Shown: one piece after another, positions 36,743-45,540 of the stretch
Numbering within the stretch: position 1 is the first letter of the stretch
Layout of the letters: each line of letters opens with the position of its first letter
Assembly (NCBI RefSeq): GCF_029277445.1
Contig: NZ_CP119566.1
Location: 1,552,001 to 1,616,000 of the forward strand
Origin: Pararhizobium qamdonense
Lineage (GTDB): Bacteria; Pseudomonadota; Alphaproteobacteria; Rhizobiales; Rhizobiaceae
Direction of reading: 5' to 3'
Length of the DNA: 64,000 nt
Notes under the pieces: generated by a model
Databases searched by the model: none
Seen by the model: only the letters and a program-made list of their open reading frames with translations
Told to the model about the DNA's origin: nothing
Made by a program: the position numbers and the translations under genes

Positions 36743-38005
36743 ATGCGCAAGTTTATGACGACGACAGCCATTGCAGCATTGATGATGACGGGCGGCGCGG
36801 TCATGGGCGGCACTGCCGTGCATGCGGCTGAAAATGTCGAGGTTCTGCATTGGTGGACATCCGGCGGCGAAGCGGCTGCTCTGGACGTTCTGAAGAAGGA
36901 TCTGGAAACCAAGAACATCTCATGGACCGACATGCCGGTTGCCGGCGGTGGCGGCACGGAAGCCATGACTGTGCTGCGCGCCCGCGTCACCTCGGGCAAT
37001 GCCCCGACGGCGGTTCAGATGCTCGGCTTCGACATTCTCGATTGGGCCAAGGAAGGCTCGCTCGGCAATCTCGACGAAATCGCTGCCAAGGAAAACTGGG
37101 ACAAGGTCATCCCGGCTGCCCTGCAGAAGTTTTCCAAGTATGACGGTCACTGGATCGCCGCACCGGTCAATGTCCACTCCACCAACTGGATGTGGATCAA
37201 CAAGGCAGCGCTTGACAAGGCCGGTGGCAAGGAGCCGCAGAACTGGGACGAGCTGGTTGCTCTGCTCGATAACTTCAAGGCGCAGGGCATCACCCCGATC
37301 GCAGCCGGCGGCCAGCCATGGCAGGATGCGACCCTGTTCGACGCCGTCGTTCTTTCGCTCGGCACCGATTTCTACAAGCAGGCTTTCATCGATCTCGATC
37401 CGGCGGCTCTCGGCGGCGACAAGATGAAGACGGCGTTCGAGCGCATGACCAAGCTGCGGTCCTATGTGGACGACAACTTCTCCGGCCGCGACTGGAACCT
37501 GGCCTCCGCCATGGTCATCGAAGGCAAGGCCGGCGTGCAGTTCATGGGCGACTGGGCAAAGGGCGAATTCGTCAAGGCCAAGAAGGTGCCCGGCACCGAC
37601 TTCGTCTGCATGCGCTATCCGGAAACCCAAGGTGCCGTAACCTTCAACTCCGACCAGTTCGCGATGTTCAAGGTTGCCGCCGACAAGGTGCCGGCGCAGA
37701 TGGAAATGGCTGCCGCGATCGAAAGCCCGACCTTCCAGTCGGCCTTCAACGTGGTCAAGGGCTCGGCTCCGGCCCGCACCGACGTGTCGAACGAAGCGTT
37801 TGACGCCTGCGGCAAGAAGGCCATCGCCGATCTCGCCGATGCCGACAAGAACGGCAAGCTGTTCGGTTCCATGGCGCATGGCCATGCCAATCCGGCGGCT
37901 GTCAAGAATGCGATCTACGACGTGGTGACGCGCGAATTCAACGGAGAACTCACCGCTGAAGAAGCCGTCAAGGAGCTGCCGGCCGCTGTGGCTGCCGCGC
38001 AGTAA
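36743..38005 (+). CDS. CUT1 importer substrate-binding protein, GtsA-like (glucose/mannose family)
   Basis: 420 residues with a signal peptide (residues about 1-26, ending VHAAEN). The mature sequence closely follows the pattern of Pseudomonas Gts[75 protein letters not shown] and the closing [20 protein letters not shown]. The ligand is therefore likely a hexose or a simple derivative. The ATG at 36743 has GGGAGGA eight bases upstream; the frame is open to 36632 but has no ribosome site there. A palindromic repeat follows the gene. Confidence 0.88.
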   Translation: MRKFMTTTAIAALMMTGGAVMGGTAVHAAENVEVLHWWTSGGEAAALDVLKKDLETKNISWTDMPVAGGGGTEAMTVLRARVTSGNAPTAVQMLGFDILDWAKEGSLGNLDEIAAKENWDKVIPAALQKFSKYDGHWIAAPVNVHSTNWMWINKAALDKAGGKEPQNWDELVALLDNFKAQGITPIAAGGQPWQDATLFDAVVLSLGTDFYKQAFIDLDPAALGGDKMKTAFERMTKLRSYVDDNFSGRDWNLASAMVIEGKAGVQFMGDWAKGEFVKAKKVPGTDFVCMRYPETQGAVTFNSDQFAMFKVAADKVPAQMEMAAAIESPTFQSAFNVVKGSAPARTDVSNEAFDACGKKAIADLADADKNGKLFGSMAHGHANPAAVKNAIYDVVTREFNGELTAEEAVKELPAAVAAAQ

Positions 38006-38020
38006 TCATTCTGCGAACAA

Positions 38021-38136
38021 TGCCCCTCATCCGCCCTTCGGGCACCTTTTCCCCGTCATGACGGGGAGAAGGACCAGGCGGGAACCTCTGTAATCCCCTC
38101 TCCCCGCTTGCGGGGAGAGGGCTAGGGTGAGGGGCA
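38021..38136. repeat. Palindromic repeat, type A, copy 2, inside an operon
   Basis: TGCCCCTCA at the left end and TGAGGGGCA at the right end are inverted copies. Inside are CCCCGTCATGACGGGG and CCCCGCTTGCGGGG stems. It lies between the binding-protein gene and its permease genes, all on the plus strand, so it interrupts an operon without ending it. Confidence 0.8.
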
Positions 38137-38176
38137 TCTTGCTTTATTCAATTCATATAGAACGGTGGTATTCGCT

Positions 38177-39058
38177 ATGGATAGCCGAAGCCGGCTGCAG
38201 GACCTTGTGCCAAAACTGGTACTCGCCCCCAGCTTTCTGATCGTCATTGTCTTCGTGTATGGCTTCATCGCCTATACCGGCTATCTGTCGGTCACCGACA
38301 GCAAGATGCTGCCCTCCTACAATTTCGTGGGCTTGAGCAACTATTCCAAGCTCTGGGCCCTGCCGCACTGGTGGCGGGCAATTTCCAACCTGGCGATCTT
38401 TGCAACCCTCTACATCGTCATCTGCTCGGTGCTGGGTCTTGGTCTTGCCATTCTGCTCGACCAGAAGATCCGCGCGGAAGGTTTGCTGCGGCCGATCTAT
38501 CTCTATCCGATGGCGCTGTCCTTCATCGTCACGGGCACGGCCTGGAAATGGTTTCTCGATCCGGGCATCGGGCTTGAAAATACCATGCATCTGTGGGGCT
38601 GGGAGAGCTTTCAGTTCGCCTGGATCAAGGACCGCAACTACGCGATCTATTGCGTCGTCATCGCCGCCGTCTGGCAATCCACCGGCTTCATCATGGCGAT
38701 GTTTCTGGCTGGCCTTCGCGGCGTCGATAACGAGATCATCAAGGCGGCACAGATCGACGGGGCGTCCTCCACGATGATCTACCGGCGGATCATCATTCCG
38801 CTGATGCGCCCGGTCTTCCTGTCGGCTTTCGTCGTGCTCGCCCATCTCGCCATCAAGGCCTATGACCTGGTCGTTGCGCTGACGGGCGGCGGGCCAGGGC
38901 AGGCGACCGAGCTGCCGGCGACCTTCATGTATTCCTACACGTTCACCCGCAACTCCATGGGCATCGGCGCCTCGTCGGCGATCATCATGCTGGCGATGAT
39001 CTTCTCGATCATCATCCCCTACCTCTATTCCGAAATCAAAGGGGAGAAGCGCGTATGA
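38177..39058 (+). CDS. CUT1 importer permease, GtsB-like
   Basis: 293 residues with six membrane helices. The EAA loop reads NEIIKAAQIDGASSTMIYRR and GGGPGQATELPATFMY follows in the last third, both normal for MalF-type permeases. Helix 1 ends FVYGFIAYTGYLSVTDSKM. The ATG at 38177 is chosen; a GTG twelve bases upstream is in frame. Its stop overlaps the second permease by four bases. Confidence 0.9.
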   Translation: MDSRSRLQDLVPKLVLAPSFLIVIVFVYGFIAYTGYLSVTDSKMLPSYNFVGLSNYSKLWALPHWWRAISNLAIFATLYIVICSVLGLGLAILLDQKIRAEGLLRPIYLYPMALSFIVTGTAWKWFLDPGIGLENTMHLWGWESFQFAWIKDRNYAIYCVVIAAVWQSTGFIMAMFLAGLRGVDNEIIKAAQIDGASSTMIYRRIIIPLMRPVFLSAFVVLAHLAIKAYDLVVALTGGGPGQATELPATFMYSYTFTRNSMGIGASSAIIMLAMIFSIIIPYLYSEIKGEKRV

Positions 39059-39936
39059 GCGTCCAGAGCCCTGACAACGCCATTTCGTCCGGCCGCCTGA
39101 CACGCGCGCTCATCTATACCGTGCTGATCCTGTTTGCGGCCTATTCGCTCCTGCCGCTCTACGTCATGCTGGTCAATTCCTTCAAGCCGTTGGATGAAAT
39201 CCGCCAAGGCGGCATGCTGAACATTCCGCAGACCTGGACGCTGGATCCCTGGCGCTCGGCCTGGTCCACAGCGCAGATCGGCGTGCAGCCGACAGGCCTC
39301 AAGCCCTTCTTTATCAACTCGATCCTGATGGTCGTTCCCGCCGTTGCGATCTCCACGATCATCGGCGCGCTCAACGGGTACGTGCTCACCAAATGGCGCT
39401 TTCCGGGCTCCGGCATCTTCTTCGGCATGCTGCTTTTGTCCTGCTTCATCCCGTTCCAGATCGTGCTGATCCCGATGGCGCGCATGCTCGGTATCTTCGG
39501 GCTTGCCGGAACGACAACCGGGCTGGTCTTCGTACACATCGTCTATGGCCTCGGCTTCACCACGCTGTATTTCCGCAATTACTATGAGGCGTTTCCGACC
39601 GAACTGGTGCGGGCCGCGCAGATCGATGGCGCCAGCTTCTTCCAGATCTTCCGGCGCATCCTGTTGCCGTCATCCGGTCCGATCATCGTCGTTTCCGTGA
39701 TCTGGCAGTTCACCAATATCTGGAACGACTTCCTGTTCGGGGCTTCGTTCTCGGGCGCCAATTCGACGCCGATGACGGTGGCGCTCAACAATCTCGTTTC
39801 CTCCTCCACCGGGGTGAAGGAATACAATGTCCATTTCGCAGGCGCGATCCTTGCCGCCCTGCCAACGCTTGTCGTCTACATCGTTTCCGGCCGCTATTTC
39901 GTCCGCGGCCTGATGTCCGGCGCCGTGAAGGGTTAA
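39055..39936 (+). CDS. CUT1 importer permease, GtsC-like
   Basis: 293 residues with six membrane helices and a first-helix segment YSLLPLYVMLVNSFKPLDEI. The EAA motif is TELVRAAQIDGASFFQIFRR, the expected ATPase-docking loop, and the C-terminus GRYFVRGLMSGAVKG is the normal ending for MalG-type subunits. The four-base overlap with the previous gene indicates equal production of both permeases. Confidence 0.9.
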   Translation: MSVQSPDNAISSGRLTRALIYTVLILFAAYSLLPLYVMLVNSFKPLDEIRQGGMLNIPQTWTLDPWRSAWSTAQIGVQPTGLKPFFINSILMVVPAVAISTIIGALNGYVLTKWRFPGSGIFFGMLLLSCFIPFQIVLIPMARMLGIFGLAGTTTGLVFVHIVYGLGFTTLYFRNYYEAFPTELVRAAQIDGASFFQIFRRILLPSSGPIIVVSVIWQFTNIWNDFLFGASFSGANSTPMTVALNNLVSSSTGVKEYNVHFAGAILAALPTLVVYIVSGRYFVRGLMSGAVKG

Positions 39937-39940
39937 AGCC

Positions 39941-41053
39941 ATGTCCTTTCTGAAAATTACCGATCTGCGCAAGTCCTACGGCTCGCTGGAAATCCTGAAA
40001 AACATCAACCTGGAAATCGACGAGGGCGGCTTCCTGGTGCTGGTCGGCCCGTCCGGCTGCGGCAAGTCGACCTTGCTCAACACCATTGCCGGGCTCGAGC
40101 CGATCACCTCTGGCGAAATCTCGATCAACGGCAAGTCGGTGGCGGGCCTGCATCCGTCCAAGCGCGACATTGCCATGGTCTTCCAGTCCTACGCGCTCTA
40201 TCCGAACATGACGGTGGCCGGAAATATCGCGTTTGGCATGGAAATTCGCGGCGTGCCGAAGGACGAGCGCGACAAGGCGATCAAACAGGTCGCCGACATG
40301 CTGCAGATCGGCCATCTGCTCGACCGCAAGCCGAGCCAGCTGTCCGGCGGCCAGCGCCAGCGTGTGGCCATGGGCCGGGCGCTGGTGCGCAATCCGCAGG
40401 TCTTTCTGTTCGACGAGCCGCTGTCCAATCTCGATGCGAAACTGCGCGTCGATATGCGCACCGAGATCAAGCGCCTGCACCAGCGCATGAAGACGACGAT
40501 CGTCTACGTGACGCATGACCAGATCGAGGCGATGACGCTGGCGACCAAGATCGCCGTCCTGAAGGATGGCATCCTGCAGCAGTTCGGCACGCCGGCCGAA
40601 ATCTACAACAATCCCGCCAATCTGTTCGTGGCCGACTTCATGGGCTCGCCGGCGATGAACCTCCTGACCGCCACGGTCGAAGGCGGTGGCAACGATCTGC
40701 GCGTTTCGCTGGTGCGCCCGGATGCCGAACCGCTGCATCTGCCGGTCGCCCAGGTCTCTGGCCTTGCCGCCTATAGCGGCAAGCAGGTCGTCTTCGGGAT
40801 CAGGCCGGAAGCGCTCACCGATCCCGACGGCGCCGATCGCAATGCCCGCCTGCTGGTGGAAGGCGACTGCCTGATCGAGGTGGTGGAACCGGCAGGGTCG
40901 GATACGTTCGCGGTCACCAAGCTCGGCGGCAAGGAAGTCGTGGCGCGTCTGCGCGCCGACGCCCGCATCGCCCCCGGCCAGAATACCAGACTGGCCTTCA
41001 ACCTGGACAAGGCGGTGTATTTCGATCCGCAAAGCCAGCAGCGCATCGGCTGA
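39941..41053 (+). CDS. CUT1 importer ATPase, UgpC/MsmK type
   Basis: 370 residues. All ATPase motifs are standard: Walker A GPSGCGKST, Q-loop MVFQSYALYP, LSGGQRQR, Walker B FLFDEPLSNLD and switch VTHDQIEAMTL. The C-terminal TOBE/OB domain starts near residue 240 (FMGSPAMNLLTATVEGGG). It would act as a homodimer under the GtsBC-like permeases, unlike the two-ATPase importer at 17-19 kb. It starts four bases after the second permease gene. Confidence 0.93.
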   Translation: MSFLKITDLRKSYGSLEILKNINLEIDEGGFLVLVGPSGCGKSTLLNTIAGLEPITSGEISINGKSVAGLHPSKRDIAMVFQSYALYPNMTVAGNIAFGMEIRGVPKDERDKAIKQVADMLQIGHLLDRKPSQLSGGQRQRVAMGRALVRNPQVFLFDEPLSNLDAKLRVDMRTEIKRLHQRMKTTIVYVTHDQIEAMTLATKIAVLKDGILQQFGTPAEIYNNPANLFVADFMGSPAMNLLTATVEGGGNDLRVSLVRPDAEPLHLPVAQVSGLAAYSGKQVVFGIRPEALTDPDGADRNARLLVEGDCLIEVVEPAGSDTFAVTKLGGKEVVARLRADARIAPGQNTRLAFNLDKAVYFDPQSQQRIG

Positions 41054-41061
41054 GCCTTACC

Positions 41062-42561
41062 ATGATCACGCAGCCCGACATCGTCATCATCGGCTCTGGC
41101 ATCGGTGGAGCAACCGTCGCTTCCGCGCTGGCCGGCTCGGGCGCACGCGTCGCCATCCTCGAGCGCGGCGAGCGCCTTGCGGACACACCGGAAACGCGCA
41201 GCTACCGCTCCATCTTCGTTGATGGGCATTTCCGGCCAAAGGAGATGTGGCGCGAACCGGACGGCACAGCGTTCAATCCGGGAAACTTTTACTTCGTCGG
41301 CGGCAATTCCAAGCTCTTTGGCGCGGTCCTACTGCGCTATCGCGCCGAGGATTTTACCGAGATGCAGCATCTTGGCGGCGTCTCGCCGGCCTGGCCCTTT
41401 CCCTATGAAGAATTGGAGCCATGGTACGGCAAGGCGGAGCGGCTGTTCGATGTGCGCGGCGAGCTTGGACAGGATCCGACCGAGCCTTCTCACTCGACGC
41501 CCTATCCCCACGGTCCCGTCCCCGACGAGCCGTCGATCGCACGCGCCCGCGCCGAGCTGACGGCGCAGGGGCTTCATCCGGCGACATTGCCGCTCGGCGT
41601 TGATATCGACGCCTGGCTTGCCGGCGGCCGCACGCCCTGGGATGGTTTCCCCAATACCGGCCAGGGCAAGAGGGATGCCGAAACCGCGCCGCTCGCCGCC
41701 GCGCTGAAGGACCCGAATATCGAGCTGATCACCTCCGCCCATGTCGAAACGCTGGAAGCGGGGCCGGGCGGCCGGATCGAGGCCGTGCATTACACCCATC
41801 ACGGCGAGAGGAAACGGCTTTCCCCGAAGCTGGTGATCCTGTCGGCGGGTGCGATCAATTCGGCCGCGATCCTGCTGCGGTCCGGTGACGGGAAGGGGCT
41901 CGCCAACCGCTCCGATCAGGTCGGCCGCAATTTCATGAATCACAATTGCAGCGCAATGCTGGCAATCAACCCGTTCCGGCGCAACGACAGTGTCTACCAG
42001 AAGACGCTTATGGTGAATGATTATTACCTGACGGGTGGTCGCGACGGCCTGCCGCTCGGCAATGTGCAACTGCTCGGCAAGATCAACGGCGACATTCTCA
42101 AGGCCAATGCGCCGCGTTACGCGCCGCGCTTTGCGCTCGACTTCATGGCGGGCCACGCCATCGACTGGTACATGATGACAGAGGATCTGCCGCATCCCGA
42201 AAGCCGCATCATGGTCGATGGCAAGGGCATCATCATGCAGTGGCGGCGCTCGAACATGGAAGCGCTGTCTGCGCTCGAAGTGAAAATGCGCGCGCATTTC
42301 AAGGCGGCGGGCTATCCGATCGTGCTGTCCCAACCGTTTGACAAGCGCACGCCCTCGCACCAGTGCGGCACGGTGCGGATGGGCAACGACCCGGCCACGG
42401 CACCGCTCGACCCGCTCTGCCGGGCCTTCGATCACCAGAACCTCTTTGTCGTCGATGCCAGCTGCCTGCCGACCTCGGCTGCGGTCAACCCGGCCTTGAC
42501 GGTCGCGGCACAGGCGTTGCGGGTTGCCGCTCATATCGTTGCGAAGGATCTGGCGGCATGA
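41062..42561 (+). CDS. GMC family oxidoreductase, gluconate/fructose-dehydrogenase-like flavoprotein
   Basis: 499 residues. An N-terminal FAD motif DIVIIGSGIGGATVASALA is followed by ERGE, and the C-terminal catalytic pair is the histidine in SHQCGTVRMG and the asparagine in VNPALTVAAQALR. No signal peptide is visible, so it is probably cytoplasmic or bound to a partner. Relatives oxidise sugars at C1, C2 or C3, or sugar acids and polyols. It belongs to the importer operon and overlaps the SDR gene by four bases. No small helper subunit is seen nearby. Confidence 0.88.
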   Translation: MITQPDIVIIGSGIGGATVASALAGSGARVAILERGERLADTPETRSYRSIFVDGHFRPKEMWREPDGTAFNPGNFYFVGGNSKLFGAVLLRYRAEDFTEMQHLGGVSPAWPFPYEELEPWYGKAERLFDVRGELGQDPTEPSHSTPYPHGPVPDEPSIARARAELTAQGLHPATLPLGVDIDAWLAGGRTPWDGFPNTGQGKRDAETAPLAAALKDPNIELITSAHVETLEAGPGGRIEAVHYTHHGERKRLSPKLVILSAGAINSAAILLRSGDGKGLANRSDQVGRNFMNHNCSAMLAINPFRRNDSVYQKTLMVNDYYLTGGRDGLPLGNVQLLGKINGDILKANAPRYAPRFALDFMAGHAIDWYMMTEDLPHPESRIMVDGKGIIMQWRRSNMEALSALEVKMRAHFKAAGYPIVLSQPFDKRTPSHQCGTVRMGNDPATAPLDPLCRAFDHQNLFVVDASCLPTSAAVNPALTVAAQALRVAAHIVAKDLAA

Positions 42562-43331
42562 GCGAGCACAAACGCCCCGTTGCCATCGTCACCGGCGGCC
42601 GCCGCGGCATTGGTCTCGGTATCGCTACGGCGCTCGCCAAGGACGGGTTCGATATTGCCATCACCGGTATCGGCGATGCCGATCAGGTGTCCGGCGTGCT
42701 GCAAAACCTGGAGGCTCTGGGCGCCCGGGCAATCTTCCTGAAGGCGGATATATCCGACCTTTCGGGCCATCAGGCGACGGTCGATGCGGTTCTGGCTGAG
42801 TTTGGCGGGATCGATTGCCTCGTCAACAATGCCGGCATGGCATCGGTGCTGCGCGGGGATTTTCTCGATCTTGTGCCGGAAAATTTCGACGTGATCATGG
42901 GCACCAATCTGCGCGGCACGGTGTTTTTCACGCAGGCGGTGGTGAGAGCCATGCTTTCCGCCGGTGCCAACGGGCCGCGCTCTGTGGTCAACATCACCTC
43001 GGTTTCTGCGGCGATGACATCTCCGGAACGGCTGGATTACTGCATGAGCAAGGCCGGGCTTGCCGTTTTTTCGCAAGGCTTGGCGCTGCGTCTGGCAGAG
43101 ACCGGTATATCCGTTTTCGAGGTGCGGCCCGGCATTATCCGCTCCGACATGACGGCGGGCGTGTCTGCGAAATACGACGCGCTGATCGATGGCGGTCTGG
43201 TGCCGATGAAGCGCTGGGGCGAGGCGGACGATATCGGCCGCATGGTGGCGGCGCTGGCAAACGGCAGTTTCGGGTTTGCGACCGGGACGGTTGTGAACGC
43301 GGATGGTGGGCTGTCGATCGGGCGGTTGTAG
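42558..43331 (+). CDS. Short-chain dehydrogenase/reductase (3-ketoacyl-reductase-like)
   Basis: 257 residues, classical SDR. The cofactor motif is VTGGRRGIGLGIA, NNAG is in CLVNNAGMASVL, the catalytic Ser is in VVNITSVSA, and Tyr and Lys are in YCMSKAG. The C-terminus has the usual GTVVNADGGLSIG. It likely interconverts a hydroxyl and a carbonyl group of the imported sugar or its product. It overlaps the upstream GMC gene, so the two may act in sequence. The longer open frame upstream is not needed. Confidence 0.9.
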   Translation: MSEHKRPVAIVTGGRRGIGLGIATALAKDGFDIAITGIGDADQVSGVLQNLEALGARAIFLKADISDLSGHQATVDAVLAEFGGIDCLVNNAGMASVLRGDFLDLVPENFDVIMGTNLRGTVFFTQAVVRAMLSAGANGPRSVVNITSVSAAMTSPERLDYCMSKAGLAVFSQGLALRLAETGISVFEVRPGIIRSDMTAGVSAKYDALIDGGLVPMKRWGEADDIGRMVAALANGSFGFATGTVVNADGGLSIGRL

Positions 43332-43361
43332 TGAGTTTTGACTGGGAAGGGGCGGGGCGCA

Positions 43362-43494
43362 CCCTCTTCTCCCCAGCGGGGAGAAGGTGGCCCGAAGGGT
43401 CGGATGAGGGGGAGCCAAGCACACGCGAATTTGCGGCGAGACCCCCTCATCGCTTCGCTGCGCTCAGCACTTCTCCCCGCTGGGGAGAAGAGGG
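43362..43494. repeat. Palindromic repeat, type A, copy 3, inside an operon
   Basis: CCCTCTTCTCCCC at the left end and GGGGAGAAGAGGG at the right end are inverted copies. Inside are GATGAGGGGG and CCCCCTCATC blocks. It lies between the SDR and second GMC genes, both on the plus strand. Confidence 0.8.
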
Positions 43495-43554
43495 AGCCTG
43501 CGGCTTGCTCCGTTTGAGATCGCTGAACAGCGATTGTTTTTTAAGGACGACGAC

Positions 43555-45210
43555 ATGAGCTACGATTACATCATCACAGGTGCCGGACCGGCCGGTTGCG
43601 TGCTTGCCAATCGGCTGACTGAAGATGCCGATGTCAAGGTGCTGCTTTTGGAGGCCGGGGGGAGCGATTGGAATCCGCTGTTTCACATGCCGGCCGGATT
43701 TGCCAAGATGACCAAGGGCGTCGCCAGCTGGGGCTGGGAGACAGTGCCGCAGAAGCATATGAAGAACCGGGTGCTGCGCTATACGCAGGCCAAGGTGATC
43801 GGTGGCGGCTCGTCGATCAACGCGCAGCTCTATACGCGCGGCAATGCGGCCGATTATGATCTTTGGGCGAGCGAGGACGGCTGCACCGGCTGGGATTACC
43901 GCAACGTGCTGCCCTATTTCAAACGGTCCGAGGACAACCAGCGTTTCGCCGACGACTATCATTCCTATGGCGGGCCGCTCGGGGTCTCCATGCCGGTCTC
44001 CGGCCTGCCGATCTGCGATGCCTATATCCGCGCGGGCCAGGAGCTCGGCATTCCCTACAATCACGATTTCAACGGCAGGCAGCAGGCGGGCGTCGGTTTC
44101 TACCAGCTCACCCAGCGCAACCGACGCCGTTCCTCGGCCTCGCTCGCCTATCTCAATCCGATCCGGACCCGCAAGAACCTGACGGTGCGGCTCGGCGCCC
44201 GCGTCACGCGGATCGTGCTGGAAGGGACACGCGCCGTCGGCGTCGAGGTCGCGACCGCAAAGGGGCTCGAAATCATCCGCGCGGAGCGCGAGGTTCTGGT
44301 CTCCTCCGGCGCCATCGGATCGCCGAAGCTTCTGCAGCAGTCGGGCATCGGCCCGGCCGATCATCTGCGTGCCGCCGGCGTTGAGGTGAAACATGACCTG
44401 CCGGGTGTCGGCAGCAATCTGCAGGACCATCTCGACCTGTTCGTGATTTCCGAATGCACCGGCGACCACACCTATGACGGCGTCGCAAAGCTGCACCGCA
44501 CCGTCTGGGCCGGGCTGCAATATGTGTTGTTCCGCTCCGGGCCGGTTGCCTCGTCGCTGTTTGAGACAGGCGGCTTCTGGTATGCCGATCCGAATGCGCG
44601 CTCGCCCGATATCCAGTTTCATCTCGGGCTCGGGTCGGGCATCGAGGCAGGTGTCGAGAAACTGAAGAATGCCGGCGTGACGCTGAACTCGGCTTACCTG
44701 CATCCGCGCTCGCGCGGCACCGTGCGGCTCTCGTCGGCCGATCCCGCCGCAGCCCCGCTGATCGATCCGAATTACTGGAGCGACCCGCATGATCGCAAGA
44801 TGTCGCTCGAAGGCCTGAAGATCGCCCGTGAAATCTTCCAGCAGCAGGCGCTGAAACCCTTCATCATGGCCGAGCGGCTGCCGGGGCCGAAGGTGATGAC
44901 CGATGACGAACTGTTCGACTACGGCTGCGCCAATGCCAAGACCGATCACCATCCGGTGGGGACCTGCAAGATGGGCACCGGCGCCGATGCGGTCGTCGGG
45001 CTGGACCTGAAGGTGCATGGGCTGCAGGGCCTTCGCGTCTGCGATAGTTCGGTTATGCCGCGCGTTCCCTCTTGCAATACCAACGGGCCGACGATCATGA
45101 TGGGTGAAAAGGGGTCCGACATCATCCGCGGGCGGCAACCCTTGCCGGCCACCATCTTCAGCCATGAGCGCAACGACCAGCGGCCGCGGGCGCGCGCCGA
45201 TATTCGATAG
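43555..45210 (+). CDS. GMC family oxidoreductase, choline-dehydrogenase-like flavoprotein
   Basis: 551 residues of the choline dehydrogenase/alcohol oxidase branch, distinct from the first GMC gene. FAD motif: YDYIITGAGPAGCVLANRL. The second GMC signature is LVSSGAIGSPKLLQQSGIGP, and the active-site histidine and asparagine are in TDHHPVGTCKMG and SCNTNGPTIMMGEK. The ATG at 43555 follows AAGGACG. It oxidises a primary alcohol to an aldehyde or acid, probably with electrons going to the membrane. It is followed nine bases later by the Dabb gene. Confidence 0.9.
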   Translation: MSYDYIITGAGPAGCVLANRLTEDADVKVLLLEAGGSDWNPLFHMPAGFAKMTKGVASWGWETVPQKHMKNRVLRYTQAKVIGGGSSINAQLYTRGNAADYDLWASEDGCTGWDYRNVLPYFKRSEDNQRFADDYHSYGGPLGVSMPVSGLPICDAYIRAGQELGIPYNHDFNGRQQAGVGFYQLTQRNRRRSSASLAYLNPIRTRKNLTVRLGARVTRIVLEGTRAVGVEVATAKGLEIIRAEREVLVSSGAIGSPKLLQQSGIGPADHLRAAGVEVKHDLPGVGSNLQDHLDLFVISECTGDHTYDGVAKLHRTVWAGLQYVLFRSGPVASSLFETGGFWYADPNARSPDIQFHLGLGSGIEAGVEKLKNAGVTLNSAYLHPRSRGTVRLSSADPAAAPLIDPNYWSDPHDRKMSLEGLKIAREIFQQQALKPFIMAERLPGPKVMTDDELFDYGCANAKTDHHPVGTCKMGTGADAVVGLDLKVHGLQGLRVCDSSVMPRVPSCNTNGPTIMMGEKGSDIIRGRQPLPATIFSHERNDQRPRARADIR

Positions 45211-45219
45211 GAACCTGAA

Positions 45220-45534
45220 ATGATCCGCCATTGTGTCTTCATCCGCTTCCAGTCCACCATCGCCGATGCCGAGCGTCAGTCGATCCTTGCCGATATTGCC
45301 GCGCTGCAGCGGCTGGTTCCGGGCTATCTGGCATTTACGGCGGGGGGGAATGCCAGCCCGGAGGGGCTGGGCAAGGGATACAATAGCGGCTTCATCATCG
45401 ATTTCGCCGATGTTGCGGCGCGTGACGCCTATCTCGTCCATCCCGCCCATGAAAAGGCCGGGGGCCGCATCGTGGCGGCGGCGGAGGGCGGTATCGATGG
45501 CGTCTTCGTCTATGATTTCGAGATTGCAGGCTGA
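45220..45534 (+). CDS. Dabb (stress-responsive alpha/beta barrel) domain protein
   Basis: 104 residues, one Dabb domain: the opening IRHCVFIRFQST and the later HPAHEKAGGRI are the usual conserved parts. Dabb proteins form small dimeric barrels that can act as helper enzymes or bind small ligands, and they often sit in sugar-degradation operons without a proven role. It is nine bases downstream of the GMC gene and six bases upstream of the glycerate kinase gene, so it is clearly part of the operon. Confidence 0.85.
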   Translation: MIRHCVFIRFQSTIADAERQSILADIAALQRLVPGYLAFTAGGNASPEGLGKGYNSGFIIDFADVAARDAYLVHPAHEKAGGRIVAAAEGGIDGVFVYDFEIAG

Positions 45535-45540
45535 GTTTTG